This document shows, in pieces, positions 1 to 7,016 of a DNA stretch of 7,047 bases (positions are counted from its first letter, which is position 1; every line of letters starts with the position of its first letter). The notes beneath the pieces were generated by a model. The model was not told the origin of the DNA. It did not search any database and was given only the letters and a program-made list of their open reading frames with translations. Location: NCBI GenBank assembly GCA_900754745.1, contig CAAEEB010000098.1:1-7047 (forward strand), in the 5' to 3' direction. The position numbers and the translations under genes are program-made. This DNA comes from an uncultured Collinsella sp. (GTDB lineage: Bacteria; Actinomycetota; Coriobacteriia; Coriobacteriales; Coriobacteriaceae).

Positions 1-23
1 GCGAACGTTGAGATAACGTTCGC
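1..23. repeat. Perfect 9-bp inverted repeat, possible terminator at window edge
   Basis: GCGAACGTT at 1-9 pairs perfectly with AACGTTCGC at 15-23 around the five-base loop GAGAT. It lies 43 bases past the stop codon of the minus-strand M20 gene, so it could be the stem of that gene's terminator. The T tract needed on the minus strand would fall outside the window, so this cannot be decided. It could equally end a plus-strand gene to the left or be the edge of a larger palindrome. Confidence 0.5.
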
Positions 24-66
24 CCCCGCTTTGCTCTAGCCAGGTTGTTATGGGTGGGCGTGACGG

Positions 67-1530
67 CTACTCGCCATGCTTCTCCTCGTGGCGAGCGGCA
101 GCCCGCGCATCGTGGATGCCCTTGATTGCGGCATGGCGGGCGGTACGGGCATCGTGCATGGCGTCGCGGGCCTCGGCGGCCGTTGCCTTGGCAGAGCGCA
201 GCTTGGCTGCCAGGTCGGGATTGGTCTCGGCAACCGCGGCGATCGTGGGGCCGTCGAGCTCTTCTTGCGTGGGCTCGGCCAAAAAGTCGATGGCATACTG
301 AGCGGCTACCATGGAGCCCTTGGCGAGCACGCTCTCGTCGATCTTATAGAAGCAGGAGTGCTGGGCATAGGTGGCGCCGATCTGGGGATTGCGCGCGCCG
401 ACAAAGGCGAGCACACCTGGCACGCGACGCAGGTACTCCGAGAAGTCCTCGCCCGAAAGCGTGCCGCGGTAATGGCCCTCGCCTGCGGGGCCCAGGCACT
501 TGAGCACAGCTTGGCGGCAGCGCTCGCTCGAGGCGGCATCGTTTTCGACCTTGTAGTTGGCGATGGTGTAGTCGGTGAGTTCGGCCTCGGCGCCTAGTGC
601 TGCTGCGGTGTGCTCCACGATGCGGCGCATAAGCTCGGGCATCTCCTCATGCGTCTTGTCGCCATAGGTGCGCACCGTGCCGGCGAGGTACGCCGTGCCG
701 GCGATAACGTTGCGCGCGGTGCCGCCGTGCAGTTCGCCGACGGTGATGACGGCGGGTTCGTAGGGGCTAATCTCGCGCGAGACGATGGTCTGCAGGGCGT
801 TGACAATCTCGGCGGCAACCATAACGGCGTCGTGGCCGCGCTGGGGCATGGCGCCATGGCACGAGGTGCCGCGAACGTCGATGCGGAACCAGTCGGTGTT
901 TGCCATGCGTGGGCCGGGCTCGCAGCTTACGGTGCCGGCGTCGACCTCGCTCCAGATGTGCGCGGCGTAGGCGCCGTCGACGCCGTCGAGCACACCCGTG
1001 CCAATCATGAGTTTGGCGCCCTGGCCGTTTTCCTCGCTGGGCTGGAATACGATGCGAATCTCGCCGTGGATGTCATCGGTCATGTGGCGCAGAATCTGCA
1101 GCGTGCCGAGCATCATGGCGATATGGCAGTCGTGACCGCAGGCGTGCATGCAGCCCTCGTTGACGCTGGCGAACTCCTCGCCGGTCTGCTCGGTGACAGG
1201 CAGGGCGTCGATGTCGGCGCGCAGCAGGATGCGGCGGCGCGGCGTGCCGTCCTCGCGGTAGGCATCGGGCGCGGTGCCGCGGAGCGTCGCCACCAGGCCG
1301 GTCTTGAGCGGACGCTCGTAGGGGATATTCATGGCGTCGAGCTGGTTGGCGATGTCGGAAGTCGTGCGCTCCTCGGCAAGGCTCAGCTCCGGGTGCTTAT
1401 GGAAGTGCCGGCGCTGCTTGATGATGTAGGGTTCAAACTCGGCGGCGATATCCTGGATGGCCGCGGTGACGTCGTCTGCCGCGCGAACCTCGGTTGCCGC
1501 CATAATCTGCTGTGCCTTGGTCTTCGTCAT
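67..1530 (-). CDS. M20-family metal-dependent amidohydrolase (aminoacylase / N-acyl amino acid hydrolase type)
   Basis: Predicted cytosolic metallohydrolase of 487 residues that cleaves an N-acyl or peptide-like amide bond; the exact substrate cannot be told from sequence. It shows the M20D order of motifs: RRHFHKHPELS (residues 40-50), RADIDALPV (104-112), HACGHDCH (129-136), PSEENGQGA (164-172), AHIW (190-193), an SCHGAMPQRGHDAV stretch in the dimerisation domain, then NVIAGTAYLAGTVRT and HSCFYKIDE (391-399). By family analogy C131, H133, E167, H191 and H391 bind the metals and E166 is the general base. There is no signal peptide. The start at 1530 is chosen because AAGGAG lies 10 bases upstream; the next ATG, at 1503, has only a weak site. 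The open frame runs on upstream of 1530, but only antisense to the neighbouring gene. M20D enzymes usually end soon after the final histidine motif, whereas this one continues for about 70 residues (418-487) in an Ala/Arg/His/Glu-rich, probably helical tail. It is divergent from the amidohydrolase at 1699. Confidence 0.93.
   Translation of the reverse strand: MTKTKAQQIMAATEVRAADDVTAAIQDIAAEFEPYIIKQRRHFHKHPELSLAEERTTSDIANQLDAMNIPYERPLKTGLVATLRGTAPDAYREDGTPRRRILLRADIDALPVTEQTGEEFASVNEGCMHACGHDCHIAMMLGTLQILRHMTDDIHGEIRIVFQPSEENGQGAKLMIGTGVLDGVDGAYAAHIWSEVDAGTVSCEPGPRMANTDWFRIDVRGTSCHGAMPQRGHDAVMVAAEIVNALQTIVSREISPYEPAVITVGELHGGTARNVIAGTAYLAGTVRTYGDKTHEEMPELMRRIVEHTAAALGAEAELTDYTIANYKVENDAASSERCRQAVLKCLGPAGEGHYRGTLSGEDFSEYLRRVPGVLAFVGARNPQIGATYAQHSCFYKIDESVLAKGSMVAAQYAIDFLAEPTQEELDGPTIAAVAETNPDLAAKLRSAKATAAEARDAMHDARTARHAAIKGIHDARAAARHEEKHGE
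76..159 (-). repeat. Two 14-residue tandem repeats in the C-terminal tail of the M20 enzyme
   Basis: Residues 458-471 (MHDARTARHAAIKG, encoded at 118-159) and 472-485 (IHDARAAARHEEKH, encoded at 76-117) align without gaps. They share HDAR, Ala/Arg spacing and a following Arg-His. The 14-residue period fits two heptads of a helix. The similarity is at protein level and partly at DNA level. The boundaries are my reading, and only two units are present. Confidence 0.55.
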
Positions 1531-1581
1531 GGTCGATTTGCTCCTTGTTGGCTCGATCGCAAAATCGTACAGGCTCTCTCC

Positions 1582-1611
1582 AGTATGCCACCTGCCGCTA
1601 GGGCTGGTAAA
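1582..1611 (-). promoter_or_regulatory. Candidate promoter of the M20 gene
   Basis: On the minus strand CATACT (1582-1587), preceded by TGG as in an extended -10 box, lies 18 bases after TTTACC (1606-1611), a weak -35 box. Transcription would begin about 45 bases before the start codon at 1530. This is a pattern match only. Confidence 0.35.
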
Positions 1612-1654
1612 GTTGCCGTTTGCCGCTTGGGGTTTTGTTGCAAGGGCGGGGGAG

Positions 1655-1660
1655 TACACT
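1655..1660 (+). promoter_or_regulatory. Candidate -10 box of the amidohydrolase gene
   Basis: TACACT is identical to the -10 box proposed for the riboswitch-ribU unit at 6217-6222. No good -35 box is present at 16-18 bases; the nearest are TTGTTG (1635-1640, spacer 14) and TTTTGT (1633-1638, spacer 16). The predicted transcript start, near 1666-1668, falls on an in-frame GTG codon, so a leaderless start is possible. Confidence 0.35.
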
Positions 1661-1698
1661 CGGGAGTGTTGAATTTCCTGCCAGAGATGGGGATGCCC

Positions 1699-3336
1699 AT
1701 GCAGCATATCGATCGGATTATCCGCTCCAAGAACGTTTTTACCGCCCAAGACGGCATCGATACCGCCCGCGAGTTGGCGATCGCCATCGCGGGCGATCGC
1801 ATCGTCGCTGTCGGCGCGCCCGATGACGTGATTGCCGCCGCACCTGCCGCCACGCCGGTGGTCGATTACGGCGAGCAGTTTGTCTGCCCCGGTTTCCATG
1901 ACGCTCATCTGCACTTCTTCCATACCTCGGTCGGTTCCTCGCCGTATATGCTCATGGATATGGGCACGTCCGAGGCGGCACTGGTGCAGCATGCGCTCGA
2001 GTTTTCCCAGGGCCTGCCCGACGACGCCTGGGTCGTGACCCAGGGCTGGCGCGATTACCGCTGGGATCCGCCCGAGCATCCTACCAAGGCCTCCCTCGAC
2101 GCCGCCTTCCCCGGTCGCCCCTGTGTTATGTATTCGGGCGATGGGCATACGCTGTGGCTCAACAGCCGCGCACTCGAAGCCCTCGGCGTGACGCGTGACA
2201 GCGAGCCTCCGGCGGGTGGCAGTTACGACAAAGACTCAAACGGTGAGCTTACGGGTATTGCCCACGAGGCAGCTGCTATGCAGCTGCTGCCGCGCTGCCT
2301 GGAATGGCTGGGCGAGGACCGCATCGCGAGCGCTTACGGCGACCAGATGAAGCGTATGGCCGAGCAAGGCATCACCTCAATCTGCGATATGTCGCTCATG
2401 CCCATGCCGGGCTGCGACTTTATTCGCGACGATGTTTACGACAGGCTGCAGGCCGCCGGCAAGCTGGGCATCCGCGCCCATCTGTTTCCCACGCTGCTGG
2501 ATGACCAATCGCGCTTGGAAGAACTCCAGACCCGCTACGCGAACAACGCGCTGCTCTCGGCGCCAGGATTTAAACAGTTCTTCGACGGCGTGTCGAGCGA
2601 GCATACCGCATACCTCACTGAGCCCTATACTAACCCGCGCTTCCCGGGTGACCAGGGGCGCCTGACGGTTCCTGTCGAGCGCATGCGCAAGTTGGTTCTG
2701 GCGGCAGCCGAGCGCGGCCACACCGTGCGCATCCACGTTATCGGCGACGGTGCCATCCATGCCGCACTCGATATCTTTGAGGAGGCGGCAGAGCTCTACG
2801 GCCTGCCCCAGCACGGTCATAATACGCTTGAGCATTTGGAGAATCTGCTGCCTCAGGACATCGATCGTCTGCGCAAGCTCAACGTCATTGCCTCGAGCCA
2901 GCCTTGCCACATCGCGCTCGACCCGGGTGGCCCGGAGCGCGACCTGGGCCTGGAACGCAGCCGCATCATGTGGCCGTTTGCGACCTATAAGCAGCGCGGC
3001 ATCCGCCAAGCTTTTGGTACCGACAGCCCCATCACGGCCGTTACCAGCATGAACGTGCTCTACACGGCTATTACGCGCCAAGACCCTCGCAGCCACTGGC
3101 CCGAGGGCGGCTGGCTCCCCAGCGAGCGCATCGATGCGGCAACGGCCCTGCGCAACTACACGCTTGGTAGCGCGTACGCAGCGGGCGACGAGCAAAACCT
3201 CGGCAGCCTAGAGCCCGGCAAATACGCCGACCTGGTAGTCCTGGACCAAAACCCGCTCACTATCGACCCCCAAGAGCTGCAAGCCACCAAGGTTCAGGCC
3301 ACCTACCTGGCAGGCAACTTAATCTACGAGCGTTAA
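1699..3336 (+). CDS. YtcJ-like metal-dependent amidohydrolase (Amidohydro_3 family)
   Basis: Predicted cytosolic hydrolase of the amidohydrolase superfamily, 545 residues from the start used here, the normal size for this family. It acts on amide, formamide or cyclic amide bonds in related enzymes; the substrate here is unknown. The order of elements is typical: a small N-terminal beta domain with the lead-in to the barrel, PGFHDAHLH (64-72, metal ligands H70 and H72), a lysine in FKQFFDG (291-297, K292, probable metal bridge or its equivalent), RIHVIGDGA (344-352, H346), HNTLEHL (374-380, H379), FGTDSP (439-444, D442 as catalytic aspartate), and the closing SLEPGKYADLVVLD motif (503-516). 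The start is uncertain: in-frame ATGs lie at 1687, 1693 and 1699, and none has a strong ribosome site. I use 1699 because the residues after it match where the family's N-terminal strand begins; GTG 1666 is a leaderless alternative. The open frame extends far upstream, but that part is antisense to the M20 gene. A terminator follows at 3423. Confidence 0.93.
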   Translation: MQHIDRIIRSKNVFTAQDGIDTARELAIAIAGDRIVAVGAPDDVIAAAPAATPVVDYGEQFVCPGFHDAHLHFFHTSVGSSPYMLMDMGTSEAALVQHALEFSQGLPDDAWVVTQGWRDYRWDPPEHPTKASLDAAFPGRPCVMYSGDGHTLWLNSRALEALGVTRDSEPPAGGSYDKDSNGELTGIAHEAAAMQLLPRCLEWLGEDRIASAYGDQMKRMAEQGITSICDMSLMPMPGCDFIRDDVYDRLQAAGKLGIRAHLFPTLLDDQSRLEELQTRYANNALLSAPGFKQFFDGVSSEHTAYLTEPYTNPRFPGDQGRLTVPVERMRKLVLAAAERGHTVRIHVIGDGAIHAALDIFEEAAELYGLPQHGHNTLEHLENLLPQDIDRLRKLNVIASSQPCHIALDPGGPERDLGLERSRIMWPFATYKQRGIRQAFGTDSPITAVTSMNVLYTAITRQDPRSHWPEGGWLPSERIDAATALRNYTLGSAYAAGDEQNLGSLEPGKYADLVVLDQNPLTIDPQELQATKVQATYLAGNLIYER

Positions 3337-3348
3337 CCCCACATCCCA

Positions 3349-3428
3349 CCCCTCAGTTGCGGTGAAATACGGACTAAATAACACCTCAACAGCCAAAAAC
3401 AGTCCATATTCCACCGCAACTTAAGGGG
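3349..3428. repeat. Near-perfect 21-bp inverted repeat overlapping a terminator arm
   Basis: AGTTGCGGTGAAATACGGAC plus T (3355-3375) pairs with 3401-3421 at 19 of 21 positions, around a 25-base A/C-rich loop. Both mismatches are A/C on the plus strand, so a minus-strand RNA would form G-U pairs there and be fully paired. The outer bases CCCCT (3349-3353) can also pair with AGGGG (3424-3428), which is part of the 5' arm of the following terminator. It may be a dispersed intergenic element; no gene is visible in it. Confidence 0.85.
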
Positions 3429-3455
3429 CACGTTTCAGCAACGTGCCCCTTTCTT
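3423..3455 (+). terminator. Rho-independent terminator of the amidohydrolase gene
   Basis: AAGGGGCACGTT (3423-3434) and AACGTGCCCCTT (3440-3451) form a perfect 12-bp stem with the loop TCAGC, followed by TCTT. The T tract is short, but the stem is strong. It stands about 90 bases after the amidohydrolase stop codon and separates that gene from groES. Confidence 0.85.
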
Positions 3456-3492
3456 GTGCGCCCTACCCGCATCGCCATTTTGCTGCACTGAC

Positions 3493-3691
3493 TTTTCTGA
3501 ATACCGGGCCCGAATTAGTCAACCTGGCTCCCGGGGCGGACCGGAGGGCATGAAGTTTGTCGCGAGTTCCGCACGCAAAGGAAAGCACTTAATGTGCTTT
3601 CCGTCTTGCGCAGGACTGTAGAGCAGCAAACTTCATGCCCTCCGGTCCACCCCGGGAGCCACTGTTAAGTTATCCCCCGGCATTCAGAAAA
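3493..3691. repeat. Long nested palindromic element upstream of groES
   Basis: Three nested inverted repeats share one centre. The outer pair is TTTTCTGAATACCGGG (3493-3508) with 3676-3691, 15 of 16 paired. The middle pair is 3526-3559 with 3627-3660, 33 of 34 paired; the only mismatch (C3537/A3649) would be G-U in a minus-strand RNA. The inner pair is GGAAAGCAC (3580-3588) with GTGCTTTCC (3594-3602), loop TTAAT, backed by CGCAA and TTGCG on either side. No convincing protein is encoded. The form suits a miniature inverted-repeat element or a structured RNA or DNA insertion between genes; I see no transposase and cannot name the family. Confidence 0.85.
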
Positions 3692-3716
3692 TCTAAGTGC
3701 CAAAAAATAAGATTTT

Positions 3717-3736
3717 TTGACTCTGTGTTGTATAAC
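3717..3736 (+). promoter_or_regulatory. Candidate groESL promoter boxes with unusual spacing
   Basis: TTGACT (3717-3722) resembles a -35 box and TATAAC (3731-3736) a -10 box, but they are only 8 bases apart, too close to act as one normal promoter. Either TATAAC works with an unseen upstream element or TTGACT works with a poor -10 box near 3741. A second pair, TTGTAT (3728-3733) and TACCAT (3751-3756), has 17-base spacing. I found no CIRCE (TTAGCACTC-N9-GAGTGCTAA) or HAIR-type repeat here. GCGTACGC (3762-3769), an 8-base palindrome, is the only operator-like site. Confidence 0.4.
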
Positions 3737-3786
3737 CCGCCATTCGTGGGTACCATTCAACGCGTACGCAAACGAAGTAGGGAAAC

Positions 3787-3807
3787 CCGCACGGCTCAAC
3801 CGTGCGG
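3787..3807 (+). promoter_or_regulatory. GC-rich hairpin in the groES leader, next to the ribosome site
   Basis: CCGCACGG (3787-3794) and CCGTGCGG (3800-3807) form a perfect 8-bp stem with the loop CTCAA. The stem ends 6 bases before AAGGAGG (3814-3820), the groES ribosome site, and does not cover it. It probably stabilises the mRNA 5' end or keeps the site open. It is not followed by a T tract, so it is not a terminator. Confidence 0.7.
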
Positions 3808-3828
3808 CCCAAAAAGGAGGAAACAAGC

Positions 3829-4122
3829 ATGTCGTCTTTGAAGCCGCTTGCAGATCGCGTCCTGGTCAAGCCCGACGAGGCCGAGCAGAAGACCGCTTCT
3901 GGTCTGTATATCGCCAGCAACGCTCAGGAGAAGCCGCAGCGCGGCACCATCGTTGCCGTTGGCGCCGGTAAGGTCAACGACAAGGGTGAGCGCATCCCTA
4001 TGGACGTTCAGGTCGGCGACGTTGTCATCTACGGTAAGTTCGGCGGCAACGAGGTCAAGGTCGACGGCGAGAAGTATCTGCTGATGCGCGCCGACGACAT
4101 CTACGCCGTCGTCGAGGCCTAG
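3829..4122 (+). CDS. groES: Co-chaperonin GroES (Hsp10)
   Basis: A 97-residue protein, the usual Hsp10 length. Seven copies form the lid that closes the GroEL folding chamber in the cytosol. The fold motifs are visible: LKPLADRVLVKPDEAE (residues 4-19), the mobile loop around KTASGLYIASNAQEKPQ (21-37) whose hydrophobic L-Y-I tripeptide docks on the GroEL apical domain, GTIVAVGAGK, VQVGDVVIYGKFGG and the closing KYLLMRADDIYAVVE. The start at 3829 is fixed by AAGGAGG eight bases upstream; the in-frame GTG at 3802 would run through the ribosome site and add residues absent from the family. It is the first gene of a two-gene operon with groEL, 96 bases downstream. Codon choice is strongly biased (AAG, GTC, GAC), as expected for high expression. 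Confidence 0.98.
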   Translation: MSSLKPLADRVLVKPDEAEQKTASGLYIASNAQEKPQRGTIVAVGAGKVNDKGERIPMDVQVGDVVIYGKFGGNEVKVDGEKYLLMRADDIYAVVEA

Positions 4123-4140
4123 TCTCGTCAGAATCTCTGA

Positions 4141-5856
<1,716 letters not shown>

Positions 5857-5886
5857 GGCCGACAAGGTCTAGAACTCCCACCGGGA

Positions 5887-6022
5887 ATCCGGGGGCGTGA
5901 CGGGGCTTCTCTCCGGAACGTCCTCGGACATGCAAAGAGGCTCCGCATCGCGCTTCGCGCTGCGGAGCCTCTTTGCGTCCTGCGGAAATGTTCCGGAGAG
6001 AAGCCCCGTCACGCCCCCGGAT
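5887..6022. repeat. Long nested palindrome after groEL with perfect 33-bp arms; may also end groESL transcription
   Basis: The outer arms 5887-5919 and 5990-6022 are perfectly complementary over 33 bases. Inside lie a perfect 16-bp stem (GCAAAGAGGCTCCGCA at 5932-5947 with 5961-5976) and, at its tip, CGCG-CTT-CGCG (5949-5959). Short unpaired segments, GTCCTCGGACAT on the left and GTCCTGCGGAAAT on the right, separate inner from outer stem. They resemble each other as direct repeats and are not complementary. The element starts 30 bases after the groEL stop, where a terminator is expected. The inner arm ends CTCTTTGC without a real T tract, so intrinsic termination is plausible but unproven. No transposase or credible protein is present. 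Confidence 0.88.
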
Positions 6023-6190
6023 CCCCTGCGTTTACGGCCTTGGGGTCGGCGGGCGGAGAAGGACGTGGTTGTGGGGGATACGTGTCCCGGTCGCTGTTTC
6101 GCGGCTTTGCCGCGAAAGGCGCGTTACTTTGGGATGGGTGGGGAATGCGGCTGTTGCGGCAACTGGTCCCCACCATAAATTACCCTTGGC
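6023..6190 (+). other. Intergenic stretch with two further hairpins, no gene seen
   Basis: TTTCGCGGC (6097-6105) and GCCGCGAAA (6109-6117) make a perfect 9-bp stem with the loop TTT. GGTGGGGA (6137-6144) pairs with TCCCCACC (6167-6174) and encloses GTTG-CGG-CAAC. Neither is followed by a clear T tract. Open frames across this stretch have no family resemblance, and some run through the palindrome to the left, so I do not call a gene. Confidence 0.6.
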
Positions 6191-6194
6191 ATAC

Positions 6195-6222
6195 TTGCGC
6201 GAAAACCTGCCCGTGCTACACT
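6195..6222 (+). promoter_or_regulatory. Promoter of the riboswitch-ribU unit
   Basis: TTGCGC (6195-6200) and TACACT (6217-6222) are 16 bases apart, and TGC just before the -10 box adds an extended -10 motif. The expected transcript start, about 6229-6230, falls right at the first paired base of the FMN riboswitch, which supports the call. Confidence 0.65.
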
Positions 6223-6230
6223 TGCAATTG

Positions 6231-6417
6231 CTGTTTCAGGGCGGGGTGAAATTCCCCACTGGCGGTAAATCGGGCGGTGTCAAAGGGACGCCGTGGCGCA
6301 GGCGAGATGTCTGTGACCGAGCCGATGAGTCCGCGACCCGTGCGTGCGTTGGTTCGCATGCCGGCTGAACTGGTGAGATCCCAGTACCAACGGTTAGAGT
6401 CCGGATGAAAGAGGCAG
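6231..6417 (+). promoter_or_regulatory. FMN riboswitch (RFN element)
   Basis: The conserved RFN blocks are present in order: TTTCAGGGCGGGGTGAAATT followed by CCCCACTGGCGGTAAAT (6234-6270), a variable hairpin (CGGTGTC with GACGCCG), AGTCCGCGACCC, then CTGAACTGGTGAGATCCCAG, TACCAACGGT and AGTCCGGATGAAAGA near the 3' end. The closing P1 stem can be drawn as CTGTTTC (6231-6237) with GAGGCAG (6411-6417), including two G-U pairs. That 3' strand contains the Shine-Dalgarno-like GAGG and the first bases of AGGTGA (6416-6421), while the ATG is at 6426. No terminator hairpin fits between aptamer and start, so control should act on translation: FMN binding closes P1 and hides the ribosome site. Confidence 0.95.
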
Positions 6418-6425
6418 GTGATCTT

Positions 6426-7016
6426 ATGTCTGAACAGTCGCAGCATATCCATTTTGAGAACACGAATAGGTGGAGCACCAAACAGCTCGTTACCATGGCG
6501 TTGATGTGCGCCTTGGGAGCACTGTTTATGTATGTGCAGCTGCCCATCCTTCCCTCGGCGCCGTTTTTGACGTATGACCCGTCGCTGGTGCCGGCGATGG
6601 TGTGTGGATTTGCGTATGGCCCTGGTGCCGGCACCGCTGTTGCCGCTATGGCGATCGTTATCCATGCGCTTACCACGGGCGATTGGGTCGGTGCGCTTAT
6701 GAACTTGGTTGCCACGCTGGGCTATATTCTGCCTGCGGCTATCGTCTACCAGAAGATGCATACCTATAAGGGTGCCGTGATTGGCCTGATGCTCGGCGTC
6801 ATTGCCGCTACGGCGCTGTCCATGGTCGCGAACCTGACCATCGGCGTTTGGTTCTGGTATGGCTCGGCCGATGTGATTCTGCCGCTCATGCTTCCCGCCG
6901 TTTTGCCGTTTAACCTCATCAAGACCGTGCTCAACTCGGTGTTGACGCTGGCGGTGTATAAGGCAGTCTCCAACCTCATCACGCCTAAAAAGGACCAGGT
7001 CAAAGGCCGCGCATGA
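6426..7016 (+). CDS. ribU: Riboflavin transporter S component RibU (ECF type)
   Basis: A 196-residue integral membrane protein that binds riboflavin and delivers it through an energy-coupling factor (ECF) transporter. It shows RibU features: a short polar N-terminus (1-17), about six hydrophobic segments (roughly 20-42, 52-75, 72-82, 88-108, 115-140 and 150-180), the FLTYDPSLVPAMVCGFAYGP block (47-66), GALMNLVATLGYILPA (89-104), and NLIKTVLNSVLTLAVYK (163-179) near the end. It closes with a basic tail. The FMN riboswitch directly upstream strongly supports riboflavin as the substrate. The start at 6426 follows AGGTGA; the in-frame ATG at 6405 lies inside the conserved aptamer and is rejected. 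The stop overlaps the next gene by ATGA (7013-7016), implying coupled translation with the ATPase. Confidence 0.95.
   Translation: MSEQSQHIHFENTNRWSTKQLVTMALMCALGALFMYVQLPILPSAPFLTYDPSLVPAMVCGFAYGPGAGTAVAAMAIVIHALTTGDWVGALMNLVATLGYILPAAIVYQKMHTYKGAVIGLMLGVIAATALSMVANLTIGVWFWYGSADVILPLMLPAVLPFNLIKTVLNSVLTLAVYKAVSNLITPKKDQVKGRA

Noticed and set aside
610..1698. Upstream extension of the YtcJ-like open frame to 908 codons
   Set aside because: The added part is antisense to the M20 gene, which has intact catalytic motifs. Family length and N-terminal motifs place the start near 1699.
1531..2148. Upstream extension of the M20 open frame to 693 codons
   Set aside because: It is antisense to the amidohydrolase gene. 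A good ribosome site marks the start at 1530.
2377..3195. A 272-codon minus-strand frame inside the amidohydrolase gene
   Set aside because: It is a shadow of a high-GC gene with no ribosome site or family resemblance.
3493..3691. A CRISPR array or phage attachment site in the palindromic region
   Set aside because: There are no regularly spaced direct repeats, and no integrase, tRNA gene or cas gene is nearby.
3692..3828. CIRCE or HAIR heat-shock operator before groES
   Set aside because: I looked for TTAGCACTC-N9-GAGTGCTAA and CTTGAGT-N7-ACTCAAG. The only similar string, AAGTGC at 3695-3700, has no inverted partner.
5897..6368. Several plus-strand frames of 69-131 codons after groEL
   Set aside because: They run through the palindrome, hairpins or the FMN riboswitch, overlap each other in different frames, and have low-complexity Arg/Pro/Ser-rich translations.
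6405..6425. ATG at 6405 as the ribU start
   Set aside because: It is part of the conserved GGATGAAAGA segment of the FMN aptamer. ATG 6426 follows a ribosome site and fits the family N-terminus.
6216..6761. Minus-strand frames of 159 and 181 codons over the riboswitch and ribU
   Set aside because: They are antisense to a conserved RNA element and to a clear RibU gene, with no supporting motif.
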